This document shows, piece after piece, positions 39,193 to 47,521 of a DNA stretch of 64,000 nucleotides. A program made the translations under genes and the position numbers. The stretch covers positions 62,001-126,000 of the forward strand of contig NZ_MRST01000023.1 in assembly GCF_001902145.1 (NCBI RefSeq), written 5' to 3'. The DNA is from Pseudomonas fluorescens (GTDB lineage: Bacteria > Pseudomonadota > Gammaproteobacteria > Pseudomonadales > Pseudomonadaceae). How positions within the stretch are numbered: position 1 is the stretch's first letter; the number at the start of each line of letters is the position of its first letter. Below the pieces are notes generated by a model, which saw nothing but the letters and a program-made list of their open reading frames with translations, was not told the origin of the DNA and did no database searches.

Positions 39193-40140
39193 ATGCAAAT
39201 CAAACTCGCCAACCCCCGTGGCTTCTGCGCTGGCGTGGACCGGGCGATCGAAATCGTCAACCGCGCCCTGGAAGTCTTCGGGCCGCCGATTTATGTGCGC
39301 CACGAAGTCGTGCATAACAAGTTCGTGGTCGAAGACCTGCGCGCACGCGGTGCGATCTTTGTCGAAGAACTCGACCAGGTCCCCGACGACGTTATCGTCA
39401 TCTTCAGTGCCCATGGCGTGTCCCAGGCCGTGCGTACCGAAGCGGCTGGCCGTGGCCTTAAAGTGTTCGATGCCACCTGTCCGCTGGTGACCAAGGTGCA
39501 CATCGAAGTGGCGCGCTATAGCCGCGACGGTCGCGAATGCATCCTGATCGGCCATGCCGGTCACCCGGAGGTCGAAGGCACCATGGGCCAGTACGACGCC
39601 AGCAACGGCGGCGCCATCTACCTGGTGGAAGACGAAAAAGACGTTGCCAGCTTGCAGGTGCACAATCCCGACCGCCTGGCTTTCGTTACCCAGACCACCT
39701 TGTCCATGGACGATACCAGTCGCGTCATCGACGCCCTGCGCACGCGATTCCCGGCCATTGGCGGCCCACGCAAGGATGACATCTGCTACGCCACGCAAAA
39801 CCGCCAGGATGCGGTCAAGCAACTGGCGAATGAGTGCGATGTAGTGCTGGTGGTCGGCAGCCCTAACAGTTCCAACTCCAACCGCTTGCGTGAGCTGGCC
39901 GAACGCATGGCCACACCGGCGTACCTGATCGACGGTGCCGAAGACATGCAGCGCAGCTGGTTCGATGGTGTCGAGCGTATCGGCATCACGGCGGGTGCCT
40001 CCGCTCCGGAAGTCCTGGTGCGCGGCGTGATCCAACAGTTGCAGGCCTGGGGCGCCACCGGCGCCGATGAGCTGGCGGGTCGTGAGGAAAACATTACGTT
40101 CTCCATGCCCAAGGAACTGCGGGTTCGCTCGCTGCTCTGA
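39193..40140 (+). CDS. ispH: 4-hydroxy-3-methylbut-2-enyl diphosphate reductase
   Basis: IspH performs the last step of the MEP isoprenoid pathway, making IPP and DMAPP; it uses a [4Fe-4S] cluster. The three conserved cysteines are present in [13 protein letters not shown] (Cys12), [11 protein letters not shown] and [14 protein letters not shown]. Length 315 residues is normal. The gene ends 47 bases inside the convergent fimT-like gene. With ispE at position 1 this window contains two genes of the same pathway. Confidence 0.97.
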   Translation: MQIKLANPRGFCAGVDRAIEIVNRALEVFGPPIYVRHEVVHNKFVVEDLRARGAIFVEELDQVPDDVIVIFSAHGVSQAVRTEAAGRGLKVFDATCPLVTKVHIEVARYSRDGRECILIGHAGHPEVEGTMGQYDASNGGAIYLVEDEKDVASLQVHNPDRLAFVTQTTLSMDDTSRVIDALRTRFPAIGGPRKDDICYATQNRQDAVKQLANECDVVLVVGSPNSSNSNRLRELAERMATPAYLIDGAEDMQRSWFDGVERIGITAGASAPEVLVRGVIQQLQAWGATGADELAGREENITFSMPKELRVRSLL

Positions 40141-40675
40141 CGGCCAAGCTGCTGGAATAGCCTCGGCATAATGCCTGTTCGGTCTTATCACTGCGCAGGC
40201 TCACGCGCCCGCTGGGGGCCAGCACCACCTGATACAGGCTCTGTGCCTGCTCCTTGTCACACACATGCACGGTGCCGGCACGAAATCCCCCGCCGGCGAA
40301 CACTGGCTCCCCCAGGCCGCTGAAGCGCACCTGGCTCTTAACCGGGCCATTACCGGCGAGCGGCACGCGCCCATAGCTCTCGCGCTCCAGCAATACCGGA
40401 TTGTCATCATCAAGGTGGCCGCGCCCACTCACATCCAGTATCACGCGCCATCCCAGGCTCCAGTCCTCGTCCTTTGCATGAATGACCACCGCCCGGTTGC
40501 GCGCGATGGCCTCGGTGCGTGCGTAGCGCAGCCCGGAGGCGAGTGCTTGGGCCGCGCTTTGTCGTTGCTGCGATTCAAGCAAACCCTTGAAACCGGGTAC
40601 GGCCAGTTGCGCGAGAAAACTGGTGACGATCAGCCCCAGCAACATCTCAATCAGGGTGAATCCTTGTTGTTTCAT
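40094..40675 (-). CDS. fimT: FimT/GspH-type minor pseudopilin
   Basis: A 193-residue type IV pilin-like protein with the prepilin cleavage motif at the very N-terminus, [20 protein letters not shown], and a GspH-like C-terminal domain with two cysteines. GAGGGAGC precedes the ATG at 40675, which decides against an earlier start. It is on the opposite strand to the rest of the minor pilin genes, unlike P. aeruginosa where fimT runs with fimU-pilVWX. Its 3-prime end overlaps the end of ispH by 47 bases. Confidence 0.85.
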   Translation of the reverse strand: MKQQGFTLIEMLLGLIVTSFLAQLAVPGFKGLLESQQRQSAAQALASGLRYARTEAIARNRAVVIHAKDEDWSLGWRVILDVSGRGHLDDDNPVLLERESYGRVPLAGNGPVKSQVRFSGLGEPVFAGGGFRAGTVHVCDKEQAQSLYQVVLAPSGRVSLRSDKTEQALCRGYSSSLAVRAASEPAVPWAWRT

Positions 40676-40860
40676 GTGCGCTCCCTCCTTGGGCACGAGT
40701 GGGTTTTCTAGGTATAGCGCTTGGTCCGTGGCGCTGGATGATGGCCTTTATGTCCAAAGTATTTCCCTTTGTTCCGGGAGCAGCGCCGCTCGAAAACCGA
40801 CGCTAGTCTTGGGTCGCACAGTAGGTCTTTGCCTGCTTTTTTCACCGGCCTTCGACATGG

Positions 40861-41352
40861 ATGACGACGGAAATGCCAGCCTGCCAGAACCGATTCCTGC
40901 GCGTTGCGCACTCGCGCCAATCCGGCATGACGCTGGTCGAGGTGCTGGTAGCGCTGTTGATTTTGGCGATCGGCCTGATGGGCGCTGCGGTGCTGCAACT
41001 CAACGCGCTCAAGTACACCAACAGCGCCAGGATGACCAGCCAAGCCAGTTTTATTGCCTATGACATGCTCGACCGCATTCGCACCAATACTGGCGCCGAT
41101 TACACATGGGGCAGGGCGGAGCTGGCGCCGCCCTACACTGCCACCGCAAGCGTGCGTGACCTCGACCTACACGATTTCGAGGCCAATATCACGGGTTTTG
41201 CCGGCGAGGATGCCAAAGGTTCAGTGGTGGTGAGCGGGCAAGAGGTCACCATCAGCATCAGTTGGGCAGATGCCCGGGCAGCAAACCGTCCAGGTGCGCG
41301 GGAGACCTTCACGCTGACCAGCCGCATCGGCACTGAACAGGGAGAGAGGTAA
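40861..41352 (+). CDS. pilV: Type IV pilus minor pilin PilV
   Basis: A 163-residue minor pilin. The prepilin motif is preceded by a rather long leader: SRQSGMTLVEVLVALLILAI with cleavage after Gly22. Minor pilins prime pilus assembly below the PilA fibre. A nearby ATG at 40873 would shorten the leader to a more usual length and may be the real start. Its stop codon overlaps the pilW start (TAATG). First gene of the plus-strand pilVWXE operon. Confidence 0.85.
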   Translation: MTTEMPACQNRFLRVAHSRQSGMTLVEVLVALLILAIGLMGAAVLQLNALKYTNSARMTSQASFIAYDMLDRIRTNTGADYTWGRAELAPPYTATASVRDLDLHDFEANITGFAGEDAKGSVVVSGQEVTISISWADARAANRPGARETFTLTSRIGTEQGER

Positions 41353-42059
41353 TGAAGCGTCTTGCGCGAGGTTTCAGTCTGTTGGAAGTATTGCTGGCGC
41401 TTGCTATCGGGTTGGTCTTGATACTGGGGGCGAGCCAGATACTGATCAGTTCGCGGTTGACCCATGCCAGCCAGCAGGCCGCCATGCTGCTGCAGGATGA
41501 TGCGCGATTTGTGCTGAGCAAGATCACCCAGGATATTCGCCAGGCAGGCATGCTGGGGTGTCTGGCCGTGGCCGCTATCGACAATGCTCCGGCTGCCTTT
41601 GATCGGCCGATAAGCTGGGAAGCGGCGGGGAGTGCGAAGTCACTGACGCTGGTGACCGCGAATGTCGGCGATGGCGTCGGCAAGCCTGACTGGACGGTGC
41701 TCTCCGACTGCAAGGAGGCTGCCCGGGCTTATGCCGGCACACCACCCGTTGTCGAGCCCGGCCAGCTTCGCTTTGGCATACGTCAACTTACCTACACCTA
41801 CGAATCGGGCCAGTTGAAGATCAGTACTCCGGCAGCACCGGCCAGGGCAGTATTGATGGATAACGTACGGGCATTCGACGTCAGCTTCGGCATGGCGGCC
41901 ACGTCGGTATCAACGGTTGTGGTGCGCTATGACAGCCATCCGGCCGATGAGTCGCTGATACGCAGCGTGCGCATCCTCATGACCCTTCAAGACCCCGCTG
42001 GGCGGGTGAAGGACCAAACCTACAGTGTCGTGGCGGCACTGCGAAATCGGCTGGGGTAG
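41352..42059 (+). CDS. pilW: Type IV pilus minor pilin PilW
   Basis: A 235-residue minor pilin with prepilin motif RGFSLLEVLLALAIGLVLIL, a PilW-type body with cysteines (LGCLAVAAID, VLSDCKEAARAY). It overlaps pilV by one base and precedes pilX by 5 bases. The family normally works with PilV, PilX, FimU and PilE to initiate pili. Confidence 0.86.
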   Translation: MKRLARGFSLLEVLLALAIGLVLILGASQILISSRLTHASQQAAMLLQDDARFVLSKITQDIRQAGMLGCLAVAAIDNAPAAFDRPISWEAAGSAKSLTLVTANVGDGVGKPDWTVLSDCKEAARAYAGTPPVVEPGQLRFGIRQLTYTYESGQLKISTPAAPARAVLMDNVRAFDVSFGMAATSVSTVVVRYDSHPADESLIRSVRILMTLQDPAGRVKDQTYSVVAALRNRLG

Positions 42060-42064
42060 GGGCA

Positions 42065-42595
42065 ATGACCATGCAGGGCGGTATTCAAATGCGGCAGGCC
42101 GGGACGGTGCTGCTGATCAGTCTGGTGTTCCTGTTGGTGCTGTCGCAGGTGGGGCTGTCCTCGATACAGGCTGCGGTCTCCCAGCAAAAAGTCGCGAGCA
42201 GTCTGTGGCATCGCAATCAGTCGTTTCAATCTGCCGAAAGCGGCCTGAGGTTGGGGGAGTCGACCGTGCAAAGGGTTGGCCAGGCGATGCCTGTCTGCCA
42301 TTCGATCACCCGCTGTGCGCCGCCTGCTGAAGCTTTTTCCTTGACGGCGGCCGGGACGAACCCTGTCTCGGCGGTCACCTGGCTTGCCTTGAAGAATGGG
42401 TTTTATGGCATTCAATCCCTCGGGGAGGGTGAAGGGCTGGCTCATTTGCCGCCCCATTCCCTGGCCACGCTTTTTCGAGTCACTTCGGTCGGTCTCGCGG
42501 GGCAATCGCGCACGGTGCTGGAGACGGTCTATGCCCGTGTAGAGGAGGGCGGCCGCGTCAAGTTTCGACGGGTCTTATGGCGGCAACTTCAATAA
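42065..42595 (+). CDS. pilX: Type IV pilus minor pilin PilX
   Basis: A 176-residue protein of the PilX type: a hydrophobic N-terminal helix (AGTVLLISLVFLLVLSQVGL) without the usual Glu5, followed by a segment with SLWHRNQSFQSAESGLRLGE, which is typical of PilX. Two cysteines (CHSITRCAPP) follow. The exact ATG is uncertain among three close codons (42065, 42071, 42092). In P. aeruginosa pilY1 follows; here pilE follows directly. Confidence 0.82.
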   Translation: MTMQGGIQMRQAGTVLLISLVFLLVLSQVGLSSIQAAVSQQKVASSLWHRNQSFQSAESGLRLGESTVQRVGQAMPVCHSITRCAPPAEAFSLTAAGTNPVSAVTWLALKNGFYGIQSLGEGEGLAHLPPHSLATLFRVTSVGLAGQSRTVLETVYARVEEGGRVKFRRVLWRQLQ

Positions 42596-42606
42596 GGAGC
42601 AATCGG

Positions 42607-43011
42607 ATGGGCAAGGAGAGCCAGGGTTTTACCCTGATTGAGTTACTAAGCGTCGTGGCGATCATCGCGTTGCTGGCCGGGATTGCGTATCCCGGGTACC
42701 TCAGCCAGGTGAAGACGGTGTATCGGGCGCAGATCGTCGCGTTGTTGAGCGAACAGGCCCAGCACCTGGAGCGTTCCTATACGAGGAATGGCACTTTTAT
42801 TGATGCAGGCGACGTCAGCGCGGGCAATGATCATTATAGAATCAGTGCCGTCCTCAACCCTCAGGATTTTGACCTGCTCGCCACACCCGCTGCGGACTCG
42901 GTCATGGCGAACGACGCGTGTGCAGCATTCAGCTTGACCAGCACCGGTATGCGCGGCAACCCGGGAGCGGGGCCTGAAATGTCGCCCAAGGTCTGCTGGG
43001 GGCAAGGATGA
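42607..43011 (+). CDS. pilE: Type IV pilus minor pilin PilE
   Basis: A 134-residue pilin-like protein with the classical prepilin start KESQGFTLIELLSVVAIIAL and a C-terminal disulfide pair (NDACAAFS and KVCWGQG). AAGGAGC at 42594-42600 sets the ATG at 42607. It is the last gene of the minor pilin operon, with the thiO frame beginning at an overlapping ATGA. Confidence 0.87.
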   Translation: MGKESQGFTLIELLSVVAIIALLAGIAYPGYLSQVKTVYRAQIVALLSEQAQHLERSYTRNGTFIDAGDVSAGNDHYRISAVLNPQDFDLLATPAADSVMANDACAAFSLTSTGMRGNPGAGPEMSPKVCWGQG

Positions 43012-43067
43012 GCGTACTTGAAGCGTGGGCGCCGGGCGCGCCTTTCCCTGTTTATCGGCTGGATCAA

Positions 43068-44180
43068 ATGATGGCTAAGCAACAGCAAGTGGTGATTGTC
43101 GGCGGCGGAGTAATCGGGCTGTTGACGGCGTACAACCTCGCCAGTGAGGGCCAGGCGGTCACGCTGCTGGAGCGCGGTGGGCTTGGGCAAGAGTCTTCCT
43201 GGGCGGGCGGTGGGATTGTCTCGCCGTTGTACCCGTGGCGCTATAGCCAGGCGGTCACTGCCTTGGCCCATTGGTCCCAGGATTTTTACCCGCAACTGGC
43301 GCAACGGCTATTTGCTGCTACCGGCATCGATCCAGAGGTACATACCACGGGTTTGTATTGGCTCGACCTGGATGACGAGACGCAAGCACTGGCCTGGGCT
43401 GCCCGTGAAGGGCGGCCGTTGAGCAAGGTGGATGTGTCGGCGGCCCATGACGCGGTGCCGGTGCTGGGGGGCGGCTACTCCCAGGCGATCTACATGGCCA
43501 ACGTGGCCAATGTTCGCAACCCTCGCCTGGTCAAATCATTGAAGGCGGCGCTGCTGGCGTTGCCGAACGTGACGATTCGCGAGCAATGCGATGTGTCGGG
43601 CTTTGTGCTCGGCGGCGGCAGGGTGGTGGGTGTGAATACCGCTATGGGCCAGGTTCTGGGGGGGCAGGTCGTGCTCGCGGCCGGCGCCTGGAGCGGGCAA
43701 TTGCTGGGTACGCTGGGCTTGGGGCTACCCGTGGAGCCGGTCAAAGGCCAAATGATCCTGTACAAATGCGCGTCCGATTTTTTATCCAGCATGGTCCTGG
43801 CCAAGGGGCGCTATGCGATCCCGCGGCGTGATGGGCACATTCTGATCGGCAGCACGTTGGAGCATGAAGGATTCGACAAGACGCCGACCGAAACCGCGCT
43901 GGAAAGCCTTAAAACGTCTGCCGTGGAACTGATTCCCGCCTTGGCGGACGCCGAGGTGGTCGGGCATTGGGCCGGTTTGCGGCCTGGCTCACCCGAAGGT
44001 ATACCGTTTATCGGTGAGGTCCCTGGCTTCAAGGGGCTGTGGCTCAATTGCGGGCATTACCGCAATGGTCTGGTACTCGCACCAGCATCTTGCCAGTTGT
44101 TCGCCGACTTGTTGCTGGCGCGCGCTCCGATCATTGATCCAGCGCCTTACGCCCCCGCAGGTCGCCTCAACGCTGGATAG
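43068..44180 (+). CDS. thiO: Glycine oxidase ThiO
   Basis: ThiO is an FAD enzyme that oxidises glycine to dehydroglycine for the thiazole part of thiamine, replacing ThiH in pseudomonads. The 370-residue product has the FAD loop VVIVGGGVIGLLTAYNLASE, ESSWAGGGIVSPLYPWRY, and the C-terminal GHWAGLRPGSPEGIPFIGE and HYRNGLVLAPAS segments. The start at 43068 gives the expected N-terminus MMAKQQQ; an ATG at 43008 overlapping the pilE stop (ATGA) would add 20 unrelated residues but could provide translational coupling. Confidence 0.92.
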   Translation: MMAKQQQVVIVGGGVIGLLTAYNLASEGQAVTLLERGGLGQESSWAGGGIVSPLYPWRYSQAVTALAHWSQDFYPQLAQRLFAATGIDPEVHTTGLYWLDLDDETQALAWAAREGRPLSKVDVSAAHDAVPVLGGGYSQAIYMANVANVRNPRLVKSLKAALLALPNVTIREQCDVSGFVLGGGRVVGVNTAMGQVLGGQVVLAAGAWSGQLLGTLGLGLPVEPVKGQMILYKCASDFLSSMVLAKGRYAIPRRDGHILIGSTLEHEGFDKTPTETALESLKTSAVELIPALADAEVVGHWAGLRPGSPEGIPFIGEVPGFKGLWLNCGHYRNGLVLAPASCQLFADLLLARAPIIDPAPYAPAGRLNAG

Positions 44181-44400
44181 CCTTTGGCCCTTGTTCCAGG
44201 TGCGCCTGGGTGCAGTACCAGTCCTGGCGTGAACTCAGTGCGCGGTCCTGCGGCAGGTGCACGCCACAGTGAGCGCAACGAACCATCAGGGCTGCATCCG
44301 GCTCGGCAGGCCGTTGCTGACGGGAGGCAGGGTTTTTGAATTTGCGCCAGAACCATACCGCGGCAGCAATGACGGCAATCCAGAACAGTAGACGAAGCAT
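44167..44400 (-). CDS. PP0621-type small membrane-anchored zinc-finger-like protein
   Basis: A 77-residue protein: one N-terminal membrane segment (LLFWIAVIAAAVWFW), then VRCAHCGVHLPQDRAL and a later WYCTQAHLEQG, giving a CxxC...C...H set that probably binds zinc. It matches the conserved Pseudomonas family named after PP_0621; function unknown. It lies between thiO and bamD and its last codons overlap the end of thiO. Confidence 0.8.
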   Translation of the reverse strand: MLRLLFWIAVIAAAVWFWRKFKNPASRQQRPAEPDAALMVRCAHCGVHLPQDRALSSRQDWYCTQAHLEQGPKAIQR

Positions 44401-44478
44401 GATGGGCAGTTTCTCGACAAGGAATGCGCCAGTTTAGCCAAGGTGGTCACGGGCGCACAGGGCAATAAATACTCGCTC

Positions 44479-44514
44479 ATAAAAAAGGGAGCTCATGAGA
44501 GCTCCCTTTTGCGT
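44479..44514. terminator. Rho-independent terminator (bamD side)
   Basis: AAAAGGGAGCTC-ATGA-GAGCTCCCTTTT forms a perfect 12-bp stem with A- and T-runs on either side. It follows the bamD stop codon on the minus strand; the PP0621-type gene continues on that strand after it. Confidence 0.9.
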
Positions 44515-44526
44515 TGCGTCGAACAA

Positions 44527-45552
44527 TCAGTCGAACACACCGAAGGTCATGTAGCTGAACCACGAACGGTCCTGGTTGTCACCCAGGGCTTGCGGCTCTT
44601 CTTCTTCGATCACATCGCCGTTCTCGTCGTGCGGCTTGAGCTCCGAAGGAATGGCGTCCTTGGCGTCCTGGTACTGCTTGATCACGTCCTGGTTGGCGCG
44701 AGTTTCACCCGGCGGCAGCGGTGGACGGGACTCGATCAGGCCCAGGGTGTACTTGCTCAGCCACGAACGGTTGTCCGCTTCGTCAACCTGAGGCACGAAC
44801 TGGCCGTCTTTCAGGCTAGGGTGGTCAGGGTAGTTGAGCTTCAGGGTTTCCAGGCTGGTAGTCGCCAGGGTGTCCAGGTGCAGACGCTGGTAAGCCTCGG
44901 TCATCACGGCCAGGCCGTCACCCACGGACGGGGTTTCCTGGAAGTTTTCCACCACGTAGCGGCCGCGGTTGGCAGCGGCCACATAAGCCTGACGGGTCAG
45001 GTAGTAGTGGGCCACGTGGATCTCGTACGAAGCCAGCAGGTTGCGCAGGTAGATCATGCGCTGCTTGGCGTCCGGCGCATAGCGGCTATTGGGGTAGCGG
45101 CTGGTCAGCTGGGCGAACTCGTTATAGGAGTCGCGGGCAGCACCCGGGTCGCGCTTGGTCATGTCCAGCGGCAGGAAGCGCGCCAGCAGGCCAACATCCT
45201 GGTCGAACGAGGTCAGGCCCTTCATGTAGTAGGCGTAGTCCACGTTCGGGTGCTGCGGGTGCAGGCGGATGAAACGCTCGGCAGCGGACTTGGCAGCTTC
45301 CGGCTCGGCGTTCTTGTAGTTGGCGTAGATCAGCTCCAACTGGGCCTGGTCGGCATAGCGGCCGAACGGGTAACGCGACTCCAAGGCCTTCAGCTTCGCT
45401 GTGGCGCTGGTGAAGCTATTATTGTCCAAGTCTGTCTGAGCTTGCTGGTACAGCTCGACTTCGCTCAGGTTTTCGTCGACGACGTCCTTTGTTGACGAGC
45501 AAGCAGCAGTCATGGCGAGGATGGCGATCAGCAGCAGGTGTTTCACTTGCAT
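44527..45552 (-). CDS. bamD: Outer membrane protein assembly factor BamD
   Basis: BamD is the essential lipoprotein of the BAM complex that inserts beta-barrel proteins into the outer membrane. The 341-residue protein has a lipoprotein signal with lipobox TAAC (Cys17) and five TPR-like repeats, for example [20 protein letters not shown] and [20 protein letters not shown]. An acidic C-terminal tail of about 90 residues extends beyond E. coli BamD, as is usual in Pseudomonas. The ATG giving [12 protein letters not shown] was chosen as start. It diverges from rluD. Confidence 0.95.
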   Translation of the reverse strand: MQVKHLLLIAILAMTAACSSTKDVVDENLSEVELYQQAQTDLDNNSFTSATAKLKALESRYPFGRYADQAQLELIYANYKNAEPEAAKSAAERFIRLHPQHPNVDYAYYMKGLTSFDQDVGLLARFLPLDMTKRDPGAARDSYNEFAQLTSRYPNSRYAPDAKQRMIYLRNLLASYEIHVAHYYLTRQAYVAAANRGRYVVENFQETPSVGDGLAVMTEAYQRLHLDTLATTSLETLKLNYPDHPSLKDGQFVPQVDEADNRSWLSKYTLGLIESRPPLPPGETRANQDVIKQYQDAKDAIPSELKPHDENGDVIEEEEPQALGDNQDRSWFSYMTFGVFD

Positions 45553-45599
45553 GGCGGCTTGCGTCCCTATGACGGCCGCTGTCTTGGGCGGGGCCGTCC

Positions 45600-45608
45600 T
45601 GTTATGAT
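45600..45608 (+). promoter_or_regulatory. Extended -10 promoter element for rluD
   Basis: TGTTATGAT (TGnTATGAT) lies 94 bases upstream of the rluD start with no strong -35. This is a suggestion from motif match only. Confidence 0.4.
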
Positions 45609-45701
45609 GAGCGCCCCGTTGAAAGCCTCGGGGCAAAAGACGCCGTATTTAACCACAAGCGCGCAGCCGAAACCAAAGGCTACGCCACGCCTAGTCTGAG
45701 C

Positions 45702-46664
45702 ATGTCCGATAAAATTGAACTTCGCGCAGAGGTGCCGTCCGAATTGGGCGGCCAACGCCTCGATCAAGTCGCCGCACAATTATTCGCTGAGCACTCGCGC
45801 TCGCGCCTTTCCGCCTGGATCAAAGACGGCCGCCTGACTGTGGATGGAGCGGTTATCCGCCCGCGAGACATAGTCCATGGCGGTGCGATTCTTGAGCTGA
45901 CTGCCGAGCAGGAAGCCCAGGGAGAATGGGTCGCCCAGGACATCGAGCTGGATATCGTCTATGAAGACGACGACATCCTGGTCATCAACAAACCCGCTGG
46001 CCTGGTGGTTCACCCGGCCGCCGGGCACGCTGATGGCACTTTGCTCAATGCCCTGTTGCACCACGTGCCGGACATCATCAATGTGCCGCGCTGCGGCATC
46101 GTGCACCGTCTGGACAAGGACACCACCGGCCTTATGGTGGTGGCCAAGACCATTCAGGCGCAGACGCAACTGGTTACGCAATTGCAGAGCCGTAGCGTCA
46201 GCCGTATCTACGAGTGCATTGTGATCGGCGTCGTTGTGGCCGGTGGCAAGATCAACGCACCCATTGGTCGTCACGGCCAGCAGCGCCAGCGTATGGCGGT
46301 AATGGAGGGCGGCAAGCAGGCCGTCAGCCATTACCGTGTGCTGGAGCGTTTCCGCTCCCACACCCATGTGCGGGTCAAGCTGGAAACCGGGCGTACCCAC
46401 CAGATTCGCGTGCACATGGCGCACATCAACTTCCCGTTGGTCGGCGACCCGGCCTACGGTGGCCGCTTCCGTATTCCGCCGGCGGCCAGCCAGACCATGG
46501 TTGAGTCGCTCAAGACGTTCCCGCGCCAGGCACTGCATGCACGCTTCCTGGAACTGGATCATCCGACGAGCGGTAAGCGCATGAGCTGGGAATCGCCACT
46601 GCCGGACGATCTGGTCTGGCTGCTGTCGCTGCTCAAGCAGGATCGCGAGGCGTTTGTCGGATGA
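45702..46664 (+). CDS. rluD: 23S rRNA pseudouridine synthase D
   Basis: RluD makes pseudouridines 1911, 1915 and 1917 in helix 69 of 23S rRNA. The 320-residue protein has an N-terminal S4 RNA-binding domain (GGQRLDQVAAQLF, RSRLSAWIKDGRLTV) and the catalytic domain with the aspartate in CGIVHRLDKDTTGLMVVA. HQIRVHMAHINFPLVGDP confirms the RluA/RluD family. It overlaps pgeF by ATGA. The divergent neighbour bamD is conserved in gammaproteobacteria. Confidence 0.96.
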   Translation: MSDKIELRAEVPSELGGQRLDQVAAQLFAEHSRSRLSAWIKDGRLTVDGAVIRPRDIVHGGAILELTAEQEAQGEWVAQDIELDIVYEDDDILVINKPAGLVVHPAAGHADGTLLNALLHHVPDIINVPRCGIVHRLDKDTTGLMVVAKTIQAQTQLVTQLQSRSVSRIYECIVIGVVVAGGKINAPIGRHGQQRQRMAVMEGGKQAVSHYRVLERFRSHTHVRVKLETGRTHQIRVHMAHINFPLVGDPAYGGRFRIPPAASQTMVESLKTFPRQALHARFLELDHPTSGKRMSWESPLPDDLVWLLSLLKQDREAFVG

Positions 46665-47386
46665 ATGACTGGCTGATACCTGACTGGCCCGCGCCGGCTC
46701 GGGTAAAAGCCTGCGTCACCACCCGTGCGGGCGGCGTCAGCCTGGCGCCGTTCGACAGCCTCAACCTGGGCGATCATGTCGAGGACAGTCTTGAGGCTGT
46801 CCTTGAAAATCGCCGTCGCCTGAGTGACGCCTTCGATATCCAGCCGGCCTGGTTGCGCCAAGTCCACGGTACTCAGGTGGTTGAGGCCGATCCGGGCCGT
46901 ACTGTCGAGGCAGATGGCAGTTGGACCAGCACCGCTGGTATCGCCTGCACGTCCATGACCGCCGATTGCCTGCCGGCGCTGTTCTGTAATCGGGCGGGCA
47001 CTCGGGTTGCCGCAGCCCATGCGGGTTGGCGTGGCTTGGCGGCTGGGGTGCTGGAGGCCGCGTTCGAAAGCCTGGATAGTGCTCCCGCAGACGTTCTGGT
47101 CTGGCTCGGCCCTGCCATTGGCCCGCAAGCCTTCGAGGTCGGCCCGGAAGTGCGTGAAGTGTTCATGCAGCAACTGCCGGCCACTGCTGAAGCCTTTGTT
47201 CCCAGCCACAACGCTGGCAAGTTCATGGCCGACATCTACCAGCTGGCGCGCCTGCGTCTGGCAGCGCGCGGTGTTTGCGCTGTGTATGGTGGCGGTTTGT
47301 GCACTGTGAACGACCCGCGTTTCTTTTCTTATCGCCGCAGCCCGCGTACGGGCCGATTCGCCTCCCTTATCTGGCTTGAACGCTAG
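46661..47386 (+). CDS. pgeF: Peptidoglycan editing factor PgeF (YfiH, laccase-domain protein)
   Basis: YfiH/PgeF proteins remove wrongly incorporated residues such as L-Ser from UDP-MurNAc precursors in E. coli and were earlier called polyphenol oxidases. The 241-residue protein shows CVTTRAGGVSLAPFDSLNLG near the start and the metal and nucleophile motifs TADCLPALFCNRAG, AAAHAGWRGLAAGVL and NDPRFFSYRR. It overlaps rluD by 4 bp. clpB follows after 135 bases with its own heat-shock promoter. Confidence 0.92.
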   Translation: MNDWLIPDWPAPARVKACVTTRAGGVSLAPFDSLNLGDHVEDSLEAVLENRRRLSDAFDIQPAWLRQVHGTQVVEADPGRTVEADGSWTSTAGIACTSMTADCLPALFCNRAGTRVAAAHAGWRGLAAGVLEAAFESLDSAPADVLVWLGPAIGPQAFEVGPEVREVFMQQLPATAEAFVPSHNAGKFMADIYQLARLRLAARGVCAVYGGGLCTVNDPRFFSYRRSPRTGRFASLIWLER

Positions 47387-47416
47387 ACTGTCCTGACCTG
47401 TATCAACCATCCGCCG

Positions 47417-47445
47417 CTTGAAACGCCCAGAATCCACCCCATCTA
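47417..47445 (+). promoter_or_regulatory. Sigma-32 heat-shock promoter of clpB
   Basis: CTTGAAA (47417-47423), 13 bases, CCCCATCTA (47437-47445) is a near-perfect match to the RpoH consensus CTTGAAA-N11-16-CCCCATnT. It lies about 76 bases upstream of the clpB ATG. Confidence 0.9.
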
Positions 47446-47521
47446 TAAGGGTATCTGGCAGGTTTCTTCATTCAGGATGTGTTTGTTCATAGCTCCGGCC
47501 TGCTCAAAAGGAAGGTGACTA

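Noticed and set aside
40676..40860. A hidden minor pilin gene (fimU) between fimT and pilV
   Set aside because: No prepilin motif is found in any frame of this 185-base gap.
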